Positions 46,649 through 56,805 of a stretch of DNA of 64,000 bases are shown piece after piece. The stretch lies in the NCBI GenBank assembly GCA_024699855.1, contig JAMPIQ010000002.1, positions 11,098,001-11,162,000 of the forward strand, written 5' to 3'. Every line of letters begins with the position of its first letter. The stretch's first letter is position 1. The position numbers were made by a program, and so were the translations under genes. The stretch comes from Aphelenchoides besseyi (taxonomy: Eukaryota; Nematoda; Chromadorea; Rhabditida; Aphelenchoididae). The notes beneath the pieces are model-generated. The model was not told the origin of the DNA and searched no databases. It was given only the letters and a program-made list of their open reading frames with translations.

Positions 46649-47290
46649 AACAAGAATAAAGAGATAATCTGCGAGCTTTTGCTGTTTTTACCGGATTTTG
46701 AACTGATCACTATTTTTAGATGACCAGCAATCGAAGAACGGTGGTCGTTCGCATTCTCTTTATTTTCCTTCAAAAGAACAAAAGCGCTTTTAAACTTTGA
46801 GCTCTGAGTGAATACGGTCGTGATTGAGAGCACAAAAACCTTTATACTTGAGACATCAAAAGGGATTAGACAAGAATGAGAATTCGGAGATACCAAAAAC
46901 GAATTTACAGTAAACGGAAATCCAAAAGGTAAACGGCAAACTCATTTAAACTAAACGAATACAAGAAACTCCAAACACGATGATAAGATTCTTTAATCTC
47001 ACGAAAGATGAATAACGTTCAATTAAAACTGTTCATAGTAAACTGGAAACACCCAATTGAAGTAATTGACCAACAAAAAAAGCAAACATGTTATACGATT
47101 ATAATAATCAAAAGATTGACTTGGTAAACGTCAAGAAAAGAATTGTGTATTTAGAAGAAGTTCATTCAGTTTACGAATTGTATTTAGAATAAAGTCTGAA
47201 AACAGTTTCAAATGTGCAGGAACTGTCAGTTCGTTCCGTTCTTTTATTGGAAAGCGTGACGGTATGATTATCGAAATGTGACTCCGCCTC

Positions 47291-47803
47291 TTGTTTTCGG
47301 GTCAATGGTCGAACAGTTCGACCCACATCAATGATGATATCATAGGTTTTCGGTTGCGTAGGCAAAATCCAGCTCAATTTGAGCGTGAACGCCCCTTTGG
47401 CCGTAGGGGTTTTGGACAGAGAATGCGAAAGAGTATTGAAGAACGGAGAGCTCACTTGCCGCCAGACAACCCACTACTTTCATGGTGGGATTGGGAACGG
47501 CCATTTCCAGGCTTAAACGTGGAGGTCGACGAGCCTTTCGAATTACAAATTGCGCGAAATCGACGTCAACGAATTGAAAGAGAATGTGCAAATTCAAAAT
47601 TATTGCAATTCACACTAATGAACATCGCAATAAATGTGACCTTTTGCTCTTTATTGGTTGTAAACATGATGACGATGAATGAGCTGTTAAATTCACAGCT
47701 AAACGTTGAAATTCCCATTTTCCGTTTCATTTACTTTATTGACCCGGTTTTCGTTGTTTTTTTCCAATTTACATTATCAAGTACACTACTCGTACGTCAG
47801 TAA
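47291..47803 (+). CDS. Hypothetical membrane protein, possible exon
   Basis: An open frame of 170 codons. The first 100 residues are charged and Arg/Pro-rich (RRGFGQRMRKSIEERRAH, then WWDWERPFPGLNVEV). Two hydrophobic segments follow near residues 110-130 and 143-168 that could span a membrane. The frame on the other strand is also partly open. No family is recognised, and the upstream end may be an acceptor rather than the ATG. Confidence 0.33.
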   Translation: MFSGQWSNSSTHINDDIIGFRLRRQNPAQFERERPFGRRGFGQRMRKSIEERRAHLPPDNPLLSWWDWERPFPGLNVEVDEPFELQIARNRRQRIERECANSKLLQFTLMNIAINVTFCSLLVVNMMTMNELLNSQLNVEIPIFRFIYFIDPVFVVFFQFTLSSTLLVRQ

Positions 47804-49425
47804 AACGTTTTCGCATATTGACACGTCTATTTTAATCAAATTTCCTGGACCGTTGTGACATACAAATTGAACAACATTTCATTCAATTCTTCTTCCTGAT
47901 TGTGAACTGAAATTCGAATTATTACGTCAGTCGTATGGTTGATTTGTCTCGCGTTTGCAGGCATATGGCCGTTAGTGAGTGAACTCTTGATGTCGGAATC
48001 CAACGGTTTTGCAAATCATGAAAACGGTATGAATAACAGGAACGTTTTTAACGATGTTCCTCGTCATGAAAAGTCCGTTGCAGGGAAGCTCTCCGTTCGA
48101 CGCCACCGCAAATTCTATGTTTGCTGGAGTCACTTGAGATGTTCTTTTGGTTCTTCTCGGATGTCCGTTCGTCACAGAATATGGTCAGTGGCAATGACGT
48201 TTTTTTATTCATCTTAGATTGTGGTTCTGTTAAAACAACTGAACGTTGAACTTGTCCGCATATTTTCCTCTGCTTGGCAGAAAAAACAGTTTCGTGAACT
48301 TGAAGAAAGAACGTGATGATGATGAATAACCAACAATATTGCTCGCTTTATCGCATGTTCGTTTTCGTCTTCTATTCAACTGTTGGAATATGACGCACGA
48401 CCTTCAATAGTGGATCATTGATGCATATCCATGCGATCAAAATCCAAAGAAGCTGCGTAAATTCGTGAGCTCATTGCTAATAGTGAAGTCAAATGGAATG
48501 CGGAACAGTTAACCTCGGTTACAGTACAATTATTCGTTCATCATTGAAAAGCAAATTTGAAAGTCCATGAAACTTTTCGAAGGTTCTATTACAACAAGAT
48601 TTGGAAAACGACTTTTGAATACTTTGCTTCATCTCTGCGCCAAACAGAAATCGTCAGACACGCGACGTCATATTCTCGCGCAATATGCTATAATCTTTTT
48701 CAAATCTATTCTTAGTACCACTGTCGACAGCAAGTGAGCATCGTAGTTCGTTTGCTACAGTCGAATTGCATGTTAAACACGAAGATCGATATTTGATCTC
48801 GTAAGCCATGTACATTCGTAGCTTTTTTTTCTGTTTTGCACGCCATTAAAGCGTAGTCGCATGTTCAGGTATTTAGAGAACAATAAGTTTCAGAAGTGTC
48901 TTTTAAGTTATCGTACTTTATTCCTAAACAGTCGTCGTATGTTGTGATGTTGATCGACGTTAAACTTGAACGTCTTTAACTACGTAATAACAGAGAACAA
49001 TGCACTTTTTGATCAATAATTTGCCATTAACATAGACAAAATGTGTGACTTGTTTGCGTAGTTGAAACTATTCACCTGTAAACTCGAAAACAGAACTAAA
49101 ACACCGCGCAGCAAAGCACCTGTTGATTAGGAAAGTACGTAAATACAGCAATGTTGTCTTTTAGGTTGTCATCAATTATTCAGTTATGACATCAAATCTG
49201 TTGATCTATTTCGATTACTTTTACGATGCAAGCGGTTTACAAAAAGAGAAACTACGTCAAAAGCTTGCGCATAGTAAACACATCACTAATTCAACAATTA
49301 ACTCTACGCAGAGCAACTTCTACAGATTGGACATGAAAAAAATTTCAAAGGTAATTAGTGTCATTCCGCATTAAGAAACCGTATTGGAAGATTAATACGA
49401 ATGCCGTTACTACGATTATCATCTT
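47804..49425. other. Intergenic DNA left of the inverted-repeat element
   Basis: About 1.6 kb with only short ORFs (47939-48217 and 49186-49374, plus). It ends at CATCTT (49420-49425), the left copy of the target-site duplication. No gene is supported. Confidence 0.4.
49420..49425. repeat. Left target-site duplication CATCTT
   Basis: Directly abuts the outer end of the left inverted-repeat arm, in direct orientation with 54562-54567. Confidence 0.7.
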
Positions 49426-51259
49426 AGTAGTATGTAGTGCCAGAAGAGTCACAAAATCAATAAAAATCCCATAAATCATTCTGCGCTTAAACCTGTCACT
49501 TTTTGCTTATATCCATCAAAAATCGTCAGGTAGAGCCCTATATAAGGATTTTTTGTACAAGAAATACAGTAACCGTACAAAAGTAACTTCCCGATCTCGC
49601 GGAGAAATCATTTATTATCACTCTCGGGGAGGAACCACCTGTCAAAAACGACTTCACGACCGAGTGCCACACCGACAAGACCGCAAACCGTGAAAATTCA
49701 TTATCGAAATCGACCTTTCTTTTGTTCAAATGTTCATTCTTGCAATCAACAATCATTTACGACTGAATGTCAGCCATTTTCACTCACTCTTTTTTCCTTC
49801 ATTTGCTCTTGAATCCCGTTCAGTAGATCAAAACATTGGTTTTCGTTTAGTATTACGTTTTCAATTGGGGCTGAAAGGGAGTTGAACTTGATGATTGTAG
49901 TGTATTCGAAGGTTGTTATTAGCGAGCATTTAGGCAATCCTCCTGTAGTGAAATCGATGTCGTTCTTCATCCGCGACTGTTTTCAAGAATTCTCAATCGT
50001 TGAATGTCACAGCATCTAACCACTTGTCTTCAATCTCTAATCATTCAAAAAACCATCACACCACTCCAAGATTCTGCATTCAATAGTTCAAACAGAAGCT
50101 ACTCCAGTTTTGCCATCGTATATTCTAGAATGCGATCACCGCGAGTTTATAAGCAATGTCCAACGATGGTCATTCGTGTTGTTTGGGCGCAAAGAGAAAT
50201 GCAAATGGCGTGCCAACCAGCTTCGCGCAGTAAAAGACGGAGCTACCTCGTTTCGTGATCGGCGCCATCGTCGTTCAGATGGTCAGTTGCCGTTTTTCTT
50301 CATGACCAAGCAACCGGTTGCCATCTTTTTCTCCGCTTTGTTCTAATTTCCGTCGTTTTGATTTCGTTTGCCCAACGATTTCTCCTGCTTGCTTAATCTG
50401 AAGTCTACAGTCACCTATCCAGTGGTCATCCGATGCTCTAATCTTGATTGCCTCATGTCGCTTTTCTCCGCGTTGGTCAAGAATTGCGTTCACTGTTGTT
50501 GTGTTGTTGCAGCCTGTTGTTATGCTTTCTTCCCATTTCCTACGTATTTCAATTTGTTGTTTTTGAGTTTGTTAAGTCAAGTTTGAGCTTGTGAATAAAT
50601 CTACGACTGTCGTTGTCATTATTCCTTTTGTTAACAGAGATCGAAGAAAATTTGGAGACTTCGATTTGAATAAATCTTAGGAATCTTGTAAGAGAGTGTT
50701 ATCCACTTATTGGCTTGGAGTTTCGTGATCTTGTCTAGCGAACTGAACGCCGCCGTTCCACTTTCCCACGACAACGAGTAGGTGGCCAAAATGATTCCAA
50801 TCGCATTGAAGATCGACGCGACGCTCGGAACAAACTAAAAGCCAAAAAGAAAAGCAATTTCAAAGACTTCGAACCTACAAACCTGAAAACCGAATGTACG
50901 ACCATAGAAACAAGAAGCATCCAAGCTCTCGATTCCCTTCAGCATCCCACGATACGACGAGTAGTCGCAGTGAAGCGACGGGAACAACGAGTTCTCGTCC
51001 AATGTTTCGGTCCAAAGCACGACCGAAATCCACTTCCCGGTGTGTGTTCGTCGTAATCGCATTTTCGTGCAGCCTCTTGCATCTTCAGCATCAAGTCTGA
51101 AATCAGCGATCTTTCGAATGGACGATGTCAACAGTTGTTACCGTTGATCATTTCACTTGTTGCGTCGATTTCGCTGCAACATTCGGCGATTCGCTGATAG
51201 TACATGGATTTGGTTCGATTCACGTCGAAATAGACGTGATTCTCGTCGGCCAGCGAAAC
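49426..51259 (+). repeat. Left terminal inverted repeat arm
   Basis: Pairs with the right arm as a reverse complement from 49426 inward to about 51250. It lacks 242 bases present in the right arm, with the junction at 51022-51024. Several A/T runs differ in length from the right arm (for example 5 versus 9, 4 versus 7 and 6 versus 8 As). Confidence 0.9.
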
Positions 51260-51510
51260 CTCATGAAGTCATTTCGAACACAAGGAAATCAGATTACCAG
51301 TTTGAGCAAACGGAAAACTCCATCACGCTCCACGAGAATTTGCGGTTCGACTTCAACTTTGCGCGAACGACCGTTGGAATGTCGTTGCGATGAGTTTCCG
51401 TTTGCATCGAGTCGGCTGGAACACACAAACGTATGATAAACCATCGGATGTTCATGACGCGCCATTTCATTTCGTTTCAACGGCTTCGAATATCGAACAA
51501 CAATCAGCAA
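50631..51510 (-). pseudogene. Hormone-sensitive lipase N-terminal domain fragment, left copy, internally deleted
   Basis: Hormone-sensitive lipase (LIPE, hosl-1 in worms) hydrolyses stored acylglycerols. This copy keeps only pieces of its N-terminal regulatory domain. Leftward from 51510: an exon ending LLKL at 51298, an exon 51259-51142 (ADENHVYFDVNRTKSMYYQR), an exon from 51096 reading CDYDEHTPGSGFR, then a junction at 51024 that skips 242 bases and shifts the frame before LDASCFYGRTFGFQ and FVPSVASIFNAIGI. Introns of about 40-45 bases are kept, so the copy came from DNA rather than mRNA. The catalytic alpha/beta-hydrolase domain is absent and the frame ends at 50631. Confidence 0.7.
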
Positions 51511-51519
51511 GCATCTTTG

Positions 51520-52163
51520 TTTATTGTTTTAAAAACATAATAAAAAGTTCGCGTTGCTCAAACAATCACCAACGAAGATGAAATAGAATGAACGTCCAAC
51601 TTAAATTCGCTTACCATGTTGAAATCCCGAAATTTATCTAGCAAACTTTTCGGCAGCTCGCTGTTCATGTGTTCCTTGTCGTTGTTGGATTGTAACGAAC
51701 GTTCCACCTCGCCGAGGAGTTGGAGTATTTCTTGCAAAACGGCTTTGTTGAATTCGACGTTAAGTTTGCGCAGTTCATCGGGTCGAGATTGACATTCGTC
51801 CATTCTGCGGAAAAGTCAGAATACATGGGAAGATTACGTCGATGGAAGCGGAGCAATTCGCTTTCGAATTCATTGGTCGGAAAGATTTCAACCATAAACA
51901 AGTTGAAAACGTCGGCGAATCGTATGCCTTCCACTAAACACGAAATTTCATTACGAATTAGAATGTGGAACTAACTTTCAGAAAGACCTGCGACGCCGGT
52001 GTCTCGGACGTTGCTGTTCATTTTGGTGGCGAGTTTGGGATGAAACAGAGGCTGCAAATAAAAAGTTCACAATATAACACGTAAGTCGGAGTTTTCGCGC
52101 CAACACGTAGAGGTGATCTTCAAGAAACAACCGGAAATGAGAAGTTGGCGCAGATAAGAACAA
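51520..52163 (-). CDS. Unidentified gene in the spacer of the inverted-repeat element
   Basis: Leftward coding signal. A possible exon ends near 52082 (LRVGAKTPTY). Exon 52051-51976 reads FHPKLATKMNSNVRDTGVA. An exon starting at 51933 reads GIRFADVFNLFMVEIFP, then TNEFESELLRFHR. An open frame 51803-51558 with a helical, coiled-coil-like sequence (DELRKLNVEFNKAVLQEIL) ends at TGA. An AATAAA on the same strand lies at 51525-51520. The joint between the third and fourth blocks needs a phase change I cannot explain with a normal intron. I do not recognise the family. This unique DNA is not repeated in the arms. Confidence 0.45.
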
Positions 52164-52486
52164 AAACTAAGTGAGGGATACAATGGAATTGTTCTCACAC
52201 TATTTAAGCGCCTTGTAAACAATGCCGACAAACACGCGAAGAAAACGAACGAAGACTCGATCGGTGGTCTTTCCGCGGTTCAAAGTCTTCGGTCGACACT
52301 TCGAAAGTCGACGACCGCCTCACAAAACTGAGTTGAACCGAACGCTTGTAAGATTGAGCGAAAAAAACGCCTCCAATCACTAGACACACCAAGAGGTGTG
52401 AAAAAGTTGTACAAAAGTGGCCGTTGCTTCTACTGCGTCTAATACAATGCGAAATCAGTGGTTTCCATTCGCCATTCACACACTCG

Positions 52487-53348
52487 GCCTCCGAAGAATC
52501 ACGTTTACTTCCACGTGAATCGAACCGAATCCATGTACTATCAGCGAATCACCGAATGTTGCAGCGAAATCGACGCGACAAGCGAAATGATCAACGGTAA
52601 CAACTGTTGACATCGTCCATTCGAAAGATCGCTGATTTCAGACTTGATGCTGAAGATGCAAGAGGCTGCACGAAAATGCGATTACGACGAACACACACCG
52701 GGAAGTGGATTTCGGTAATCGAAAGCTTCAGCAATGATTCCCATTCCGTTTGTTCAGGTCACTGATTTGCGTTTGCGATATGGTCGCCTTGCATTTGGTG
52801 GCTGAATTGAAGAAGTACTCTGAAACGTGTAGTAGTCTTGTTCCAATCGACGACCGTCTGCAAAGACCTGGAATATTATGTTGCGATTCTTCGCTCTTTC
52901 ATTTCAACAGGTCAGTTCGAAAAGAGCGACAGCGAAATGTCAAGTCGTTGGTTCAGGTCGTGCTTTGGACCGAAACATTGGACGAGAACTCGTTGTTCCC
53001 GTCGCTTCACTGCGACTACTCGTCGTATCGTGGGATGCTGAAGGGAATCGAGAGCTTGGATGCTTCTTGTTTCTATGGTCGTACATTCGGTTTTCAGGTT
53101 TGTAGGTTCGAAGTCTTTGAAATTGCTTTTCTTTTTGGCTTTTAGTTTGTTCCGAGCGTCGCGTCGATCTTCAATGCGATTGGAATCATTTTGGCCACCT
53201 ACTCGTTGTCGTGGGAAAGTGGAACGGCGGCGTTCAGTTCGCTAGACAAGATCACGAAACTCCAAGCCAATAAGTGGATAACACTCTCTTACAAGATTCC
53301 TAAGATTTATTCAAATCGAAGTCTCCAAATTTTCTTCGATCTCTGTTA
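52487..53348 (+). pseudogene. Hormone-sensitive lipase N-terminal domain fragment, right copy
   Basis: It mirrors the left copy on the other strand. Order: NHVYFHVNRTESMYYQR, a 45-base intron, DYDEHTPGSGFR, an intron at 52715-52759, SLICVCDMVALHLVAELKKY, a frame break, CKDLEYYVAILRSFI, another phase change, then LDASCFYGRTFGFQ, an intron, and FVPSVASIFNAIGI to a stop at 53348. Residue spacing matches the human N-domain (GYRSLVHT, AELEAYL, GCFYGRCLGFQF) with no gap at the first break, so I read it as a frameshift rather than an intron. It lacks the 5' exon of the left copy and all of the catalytic domain. A functional truncated protein is unlikely but not excluded. Confidence 0.7.
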
Positions 53349-53484
53349 ACAAAAGGAATAATGACAACGACAGTCGTAGATTTATTCACAAGCTCAAACT
53401 TGACTTAACAAACTCAAACAACAAATTGAAATACGTAGGAAATGGGAAGAAAGCATAACAACAGGCTGCAACAACACAACAACA

Positions 53485-53739
53485 GTGAACGCAATTCTTG
53501 ACCAACGCGGAGAAAAGCGACATGAGGCAATCAAGATTAGAGCATCGGATGACCACTGGATAGGTGACTGTAGACTTCAGATTAAGCAAGCAGGAGAAAT
53601 CGTTGGGCAAACGAAATCAAAACGACGGAAATTAGAACAAAGCGGAGAAAAAGATGGCAACCGGTTGCTTGGTCATGAAGAAAAAAAAACGGCAACTGAC
53701 CATCTGAACGACGATGGCGCCGATCACGAAACGAGGTAG
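53485..53739 (+). CDS. Arm-encoded hypothetical ORF (mirror copy at 50493-50275, minus strand)
   Basis: A hydrophilic frame of 84 codons (RGEKRHEAIKIRASDD, QTKSKRRKLEQSGEKD). The mirror copy in the left arm shares the first 66 residues, then leaves the frame because an A-run is 5 rather than 9 long. The opposite strand also has an open frame here (SYILECDHREFISNVQRW, FVLFGRKEKCKWRANQ) in both arms, in which one A-run difference (4 versus 7) is a whole codon. I cannot say which strand, if either, is coding. Confidence 0.25.
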   Translation: MNAILDQRGEKRHEAIKIRASDDHWIGDCRLQIKQAGEIVGQTKSKRRKLEQSGEKDGNRLLGHEEKKTATDHLNDDGADHETR

Positions 53740-54016
53740 CTCCGTCTTTTTTTACTGCGCGAAGCTGGTTGGCACGCCATTTGCATTTCTCTTTGCGCCC
53801 AAACAACACGAATGACCATCGTTGGACATTGCTTATAAACTCGCGGTGATCGCATTCTAGAATATACGATGGCAAAACTGGAGTAGCTTCTGTTTGAACT
53901 ATTGAATGCAGAATCTTGGAGTGGTGTGATGGTTTTTTTTGAATGATTAGAGATTGAAGACAAGTGGTTAGATGCTGTGACATTCAACGATTGAGAATTC
54001 TTGAAAACAGTCGCGG

Positions 54017-54449
54017 ATGAAGAACGACATCGATTTCACTACAGGAGGATTGCCTAAATGCTCGCTAATAACAACCTTCGAATACACTACAATCATCAAG
54101 TTCAACTCCCTTTCAGCCCCAATTGAAAACGTAATACTAAACGAAAACCAATGTTTTGATCTACTGAACGGGATTCAAGAGCAAATGAAGGAAAAAAGAG
54201 TGAGTGAAAATGGCTGACATTCAGTCGTAAATGATTGTTGATTGCAAGAATGAACATTTGAACAAAAGAAAGGTCGATTTCGATAATGAATTTTCACGGT
54301 TTGCGGTCTTGTCGGTGTGGCACTCGGTCGTGAAGTCGTTTTTGACAGGTGGTTCCTCCCCGAGAGTGATAATAAATGATTTCTCCGCGAGATCGGGAAG
54401 TTACTTTTGTACGGTTACTGTATTTCTTGTACAAAAAATCCTTATATAG
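54017..54449 (+). CDS. Arm-encoded hypothetical ORFs near the TIR end (mirror copies at 49970-49538, minus strand)
   Basis: Two short frames, 54017-54217 (MKNDIDFTTGGLPKCSLI, then NENQCFDLLNGIQEQMK) and 54231-54449, are preserved residue for residue in the other arm. The first ends in a donor-like gtgagt after KEKR. No domain is recognised. Identity between arms does not by itself show selection, because the arms are nearly identical throughout. Confidence 0.25.
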
Positions 54450-54561
54450 GGCTCTACCTGACGATTTTTGATGGATATAAGCAAAAAGTGACAGGTTTAA
54501 GCGCAGAATGATTTATGGGATTTTTATTGATTTTGTGACTCTTCTGGCACTACATACTACT

Positions 54562-54567
54562 CATCTT
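54562..54567. repeat. Right target-site duplication CATCTT
   Basis: Directly abuts the outer end of the right arm and equals the six bases at 49420-49425. Removing the element and one copy predicts an intact pre-insertion site. Confidence 0.7.
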
Positions 54568-55000
54568 CACAAAGGAACTAAGAATCGAAGTAATAAGCTA
54601 AATAGTGGAGCCTTAGATTCGTTTACTTTAATACAACGACTAGAAGTTCGTCATCTATTTTATTCATTGTTGCCTTTATAAAAATTAATCTTTTATTTCA
54701 AAACTTCTTTAAACCCGTGAGTGTAAGACGCTAAGTAGTAAATGGAATACTACTTCGAACTCAATTTGTTTTTGGGAGAAATGGAAATTACCATCTTATT
54801 GAAACGCCACTTGATTTGTAATCATCAGGTACTTCAATCGATATCGCTTGTCTGTTGACGATCCTTTTTCAATTTCCTAAGCTCCATTGTTCTTCCAATT
54901 TGAATTTATTATTTCAGTAGCTACTCCTACGAAGGGTTTGTTAATAGAGGCGCGTCGGTCGAATTAAATAGAAAAAATACAGAAGAAACGGTCGGAAACT
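54562..55000. other. Short intergenic gap right of the element
   Basis: About 440 AT-rich bases between the element and the 3' end of the chromodomain gene. No ORF or repeat was seen. Confidence 0.4.
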
Positions 55001-56805
55001 TTAGGAGAGTTCAATAACTTCAATGGTACGACCAGACGCTGTAACTTCAGTAACAGTCGAACGATTGGAGTTCGATGACATTTGCGAGGAAGGGAAACTC
55101 TGAAATTTTGAGTAGAAATTAGTGTTTTTTGGCAATTTGTTTTTATGTTAGGTCGGAACTCGTCGGTTTATAAAACCAACGGATAATCGATGCGAAGATT
55201 GAAGGCATTCAAACTTGAAATTGCAAACAAAAATTCAAAGAATATGTTCTTTGAACAAATCAATAGCAAACAAAGACATTTGGCGTTTATTACAAAACAA
55301 CAATCAGGCGCTTGTGTATTGAGAGAAATTTGTCGAAAATGTCTAAATAGAAAGAAAATAGTATAAACACGAAAGTCGTCAGTCCTCGACGGCAATAACC
55401 ATTAATTAACAAAACACAAGGCAATCAATTCAATATCAAGAATTTTGATGCCAATAAAAGAACTAGATAGTTTCGAAAAACGATAACAAGCAGACTTAAT
55501 TCCCGACCGATTTGTACTTTTACGTTCCAAAGCTGCTAACCGAATCTTCAGTACGAGTACTGGGTGGCTCGATCAATTGAATCGTTTGATGATTCTCCAC
55601 CACACTCGTATGCTCTTCGTTTCCTTGATCATCATTACTGTAGACTACAGTTTCGGAACTCTCTTTGATCTCCATAATTTGGGGCACGGAAATTGGTTCA
55701 ACGGATCCGCCACTAGCTGAAGGTTCTTCATTCAAAATCGACTCCATTGGCTCATCGAGAACTAGAAATTTTGCTATCAATCAAAAAAACATCCAATCAC
55801 TTACTCATTTGTGGCTCTTCGACAATTGCTTCATTTTGAACAGAATCCAAAAATTGCTAAAACATGGAGGGTTTAGGTCTCGTCTTATAATCAGTACTCA
55901 TACATCTTGTGGTTCGACCATTCGCAACTCTTCTTCAATTGTTTCAATGGTTGTTGTCGTAACGACAGTCGGATCGCCACTCTCATTGACAATAATCGAA
56001 GTTTCTTTTGTAGTTTCGACCTCTTTGGTGATAATGATTTGGTTTCCGCTGTCCGATGACAAACCTTCACGCGACTCTTCCGGCTTTTGTTCAAAAACAG
56101 TCGTGCTCGTACCTTGTGCAGATTCTTGCTGTTCTTTAACTGAAGACTTCATTTCATCGATCTTCGCTTCTTTAAATGATTTCTTCTCATCAGCCATCGT
56201 ACCGTTGTCCACATTTTTTGGTGTCGATTCTTTGACGGCATTTGAACGCCTCTTTTTTGCTTGAGGTTCATCATCTGCTGCTTCAATGCGGTCACTGTCG
56301 TTACTTTCGGTAGTGACATTTTGTTCCGAATTTGCAGTATCGTTTTGTTTACGTCGGCGACTGCGATTTGGAGCTGAAACAAAAGGTTTAATTGAAGGTA
56401 TTTGAGTCGAACTTACGATTCTCTTCACGTGGTTTTGGTGGAGCTCGAGTTCGGCTGCCTTGTGGAGTGGACGACGCCGATGAAGAAGAAGCTGGTTGAG
56501 CGGCTTTGCGTTTTGATCCACGCGGAGTTGGTGTACTCAATGGACCTCCGTGTTCTGCATCGTACTGTTCGACGAGAAGTGGGTTTATGTTGAAGCGTGG
56601 CTCCCAGGTATTCTCTTCTGGAGGGTAACCAACCTAAAATTTTTAGGATTTAAATAATCTGTTATCCACTGTATCACTCTAACGCTTCTTGATGAAATAT
56701 TTTACCTACCCATTTGACCAAATACTCGGCTCGATTCTTTTTCCAACGCCGGTTCAGTAATTTCTCGACCAAATAAATGTTGTTGGCTGGATCCGCCTGT
56801 TCCAT
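55001..56805 (-). CDS. Chromodomain protein with long acidic/Ser-Thr tail
   Basis: Chromodomains read methylated histone H3 tails. Exons 56805-56710, 56633-56417, 56373-55904, 55856-55805 and 55761-55520 join in phase to about 358 residues. The chromodomain is at the extreme N-terminus (residues about 10-60): IYLVEKLLNRRWKK, EYLVKWVGYPPEENTWEP. The three aromatic-cage positions (Tyr, Trp, Tyr) are kept. A basic patch (SRRRKQND, AKKRRSN) suggests nuclear targeting. The tail is rich in Glu, Ser and Thr and has no chromoshadow domain, so it is not a classic HP1. An extra in-frame exon 55099-55001 (SFPSSQMSSNSNRST to IEVIELS, stop) could be an alternative 3' end. It fits phase 0 after the 55904 exon, or after an internal gttagc donor near 55541. 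Worm cec proteins are the nearest comparison. Confidence 0.85.

Larger units (their letters stand above)
49426..54561. mobile_element. 5.1-kb transposon-like element with about 2-kb terminal inverted repeats; Polinton/Maverick-like ends, non-autonomous
   Basis: The outer ends are exact inverted copies: the left starts AGTAGTATGTAGTGCCAG at 49426 and the right ends with its complement at 54561. The same six bases, CATCTT, abut both ends outside the element (49420-49425 and 54562-54567), as expected from a transposition. Arms are about 1.83 kb (left) and 2.07 kb (right), nearly identical over most of their length, around a spacer of about 1.2 kb. Polintons/Mavericks are known for 6-base duplications, long TIRs and ends beginning AG. 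No DNA polymerase B, retroviral-type integrase, ATPase, protease or capsid gene is seen, so this would be a deleted or cargo-only derivative. Cargo: a lipase N-domain fragment in both arms and a leftward gene in the spacer. A different 6-bp-duplicating TIR family or a foldback element cannot be excluded. Confidence 0.72.
52487..54561 (-). repeat. Right terminal inverted repeat arm
   Basis: Reverse complement of the left arm from 54561 inward to about 52487. It includes the 242 bases (52717-52958) missing from the left. Sequence is almost identical in the outer 1.5 kb, while the innermost 100 or so bases carry several substitutions. Confidence 0.9.

Noticed and set aside
52487..53348. Right lipase fragment as a functional hormone-sensitive lipase gene
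   Set aside because: No catalytic domain follows, the 5' exon is missing and at least one frame break is present. Repeat sequence takes over downstream.
49426..54561. Inverted arms as a simple assembly palindrome
   Set aside because: The arms have a real 242-base difference, base substitutions near the centre, a unique spacer and a target-site duplication outside. Long-read confirmation would still be needed to exclude it fully.
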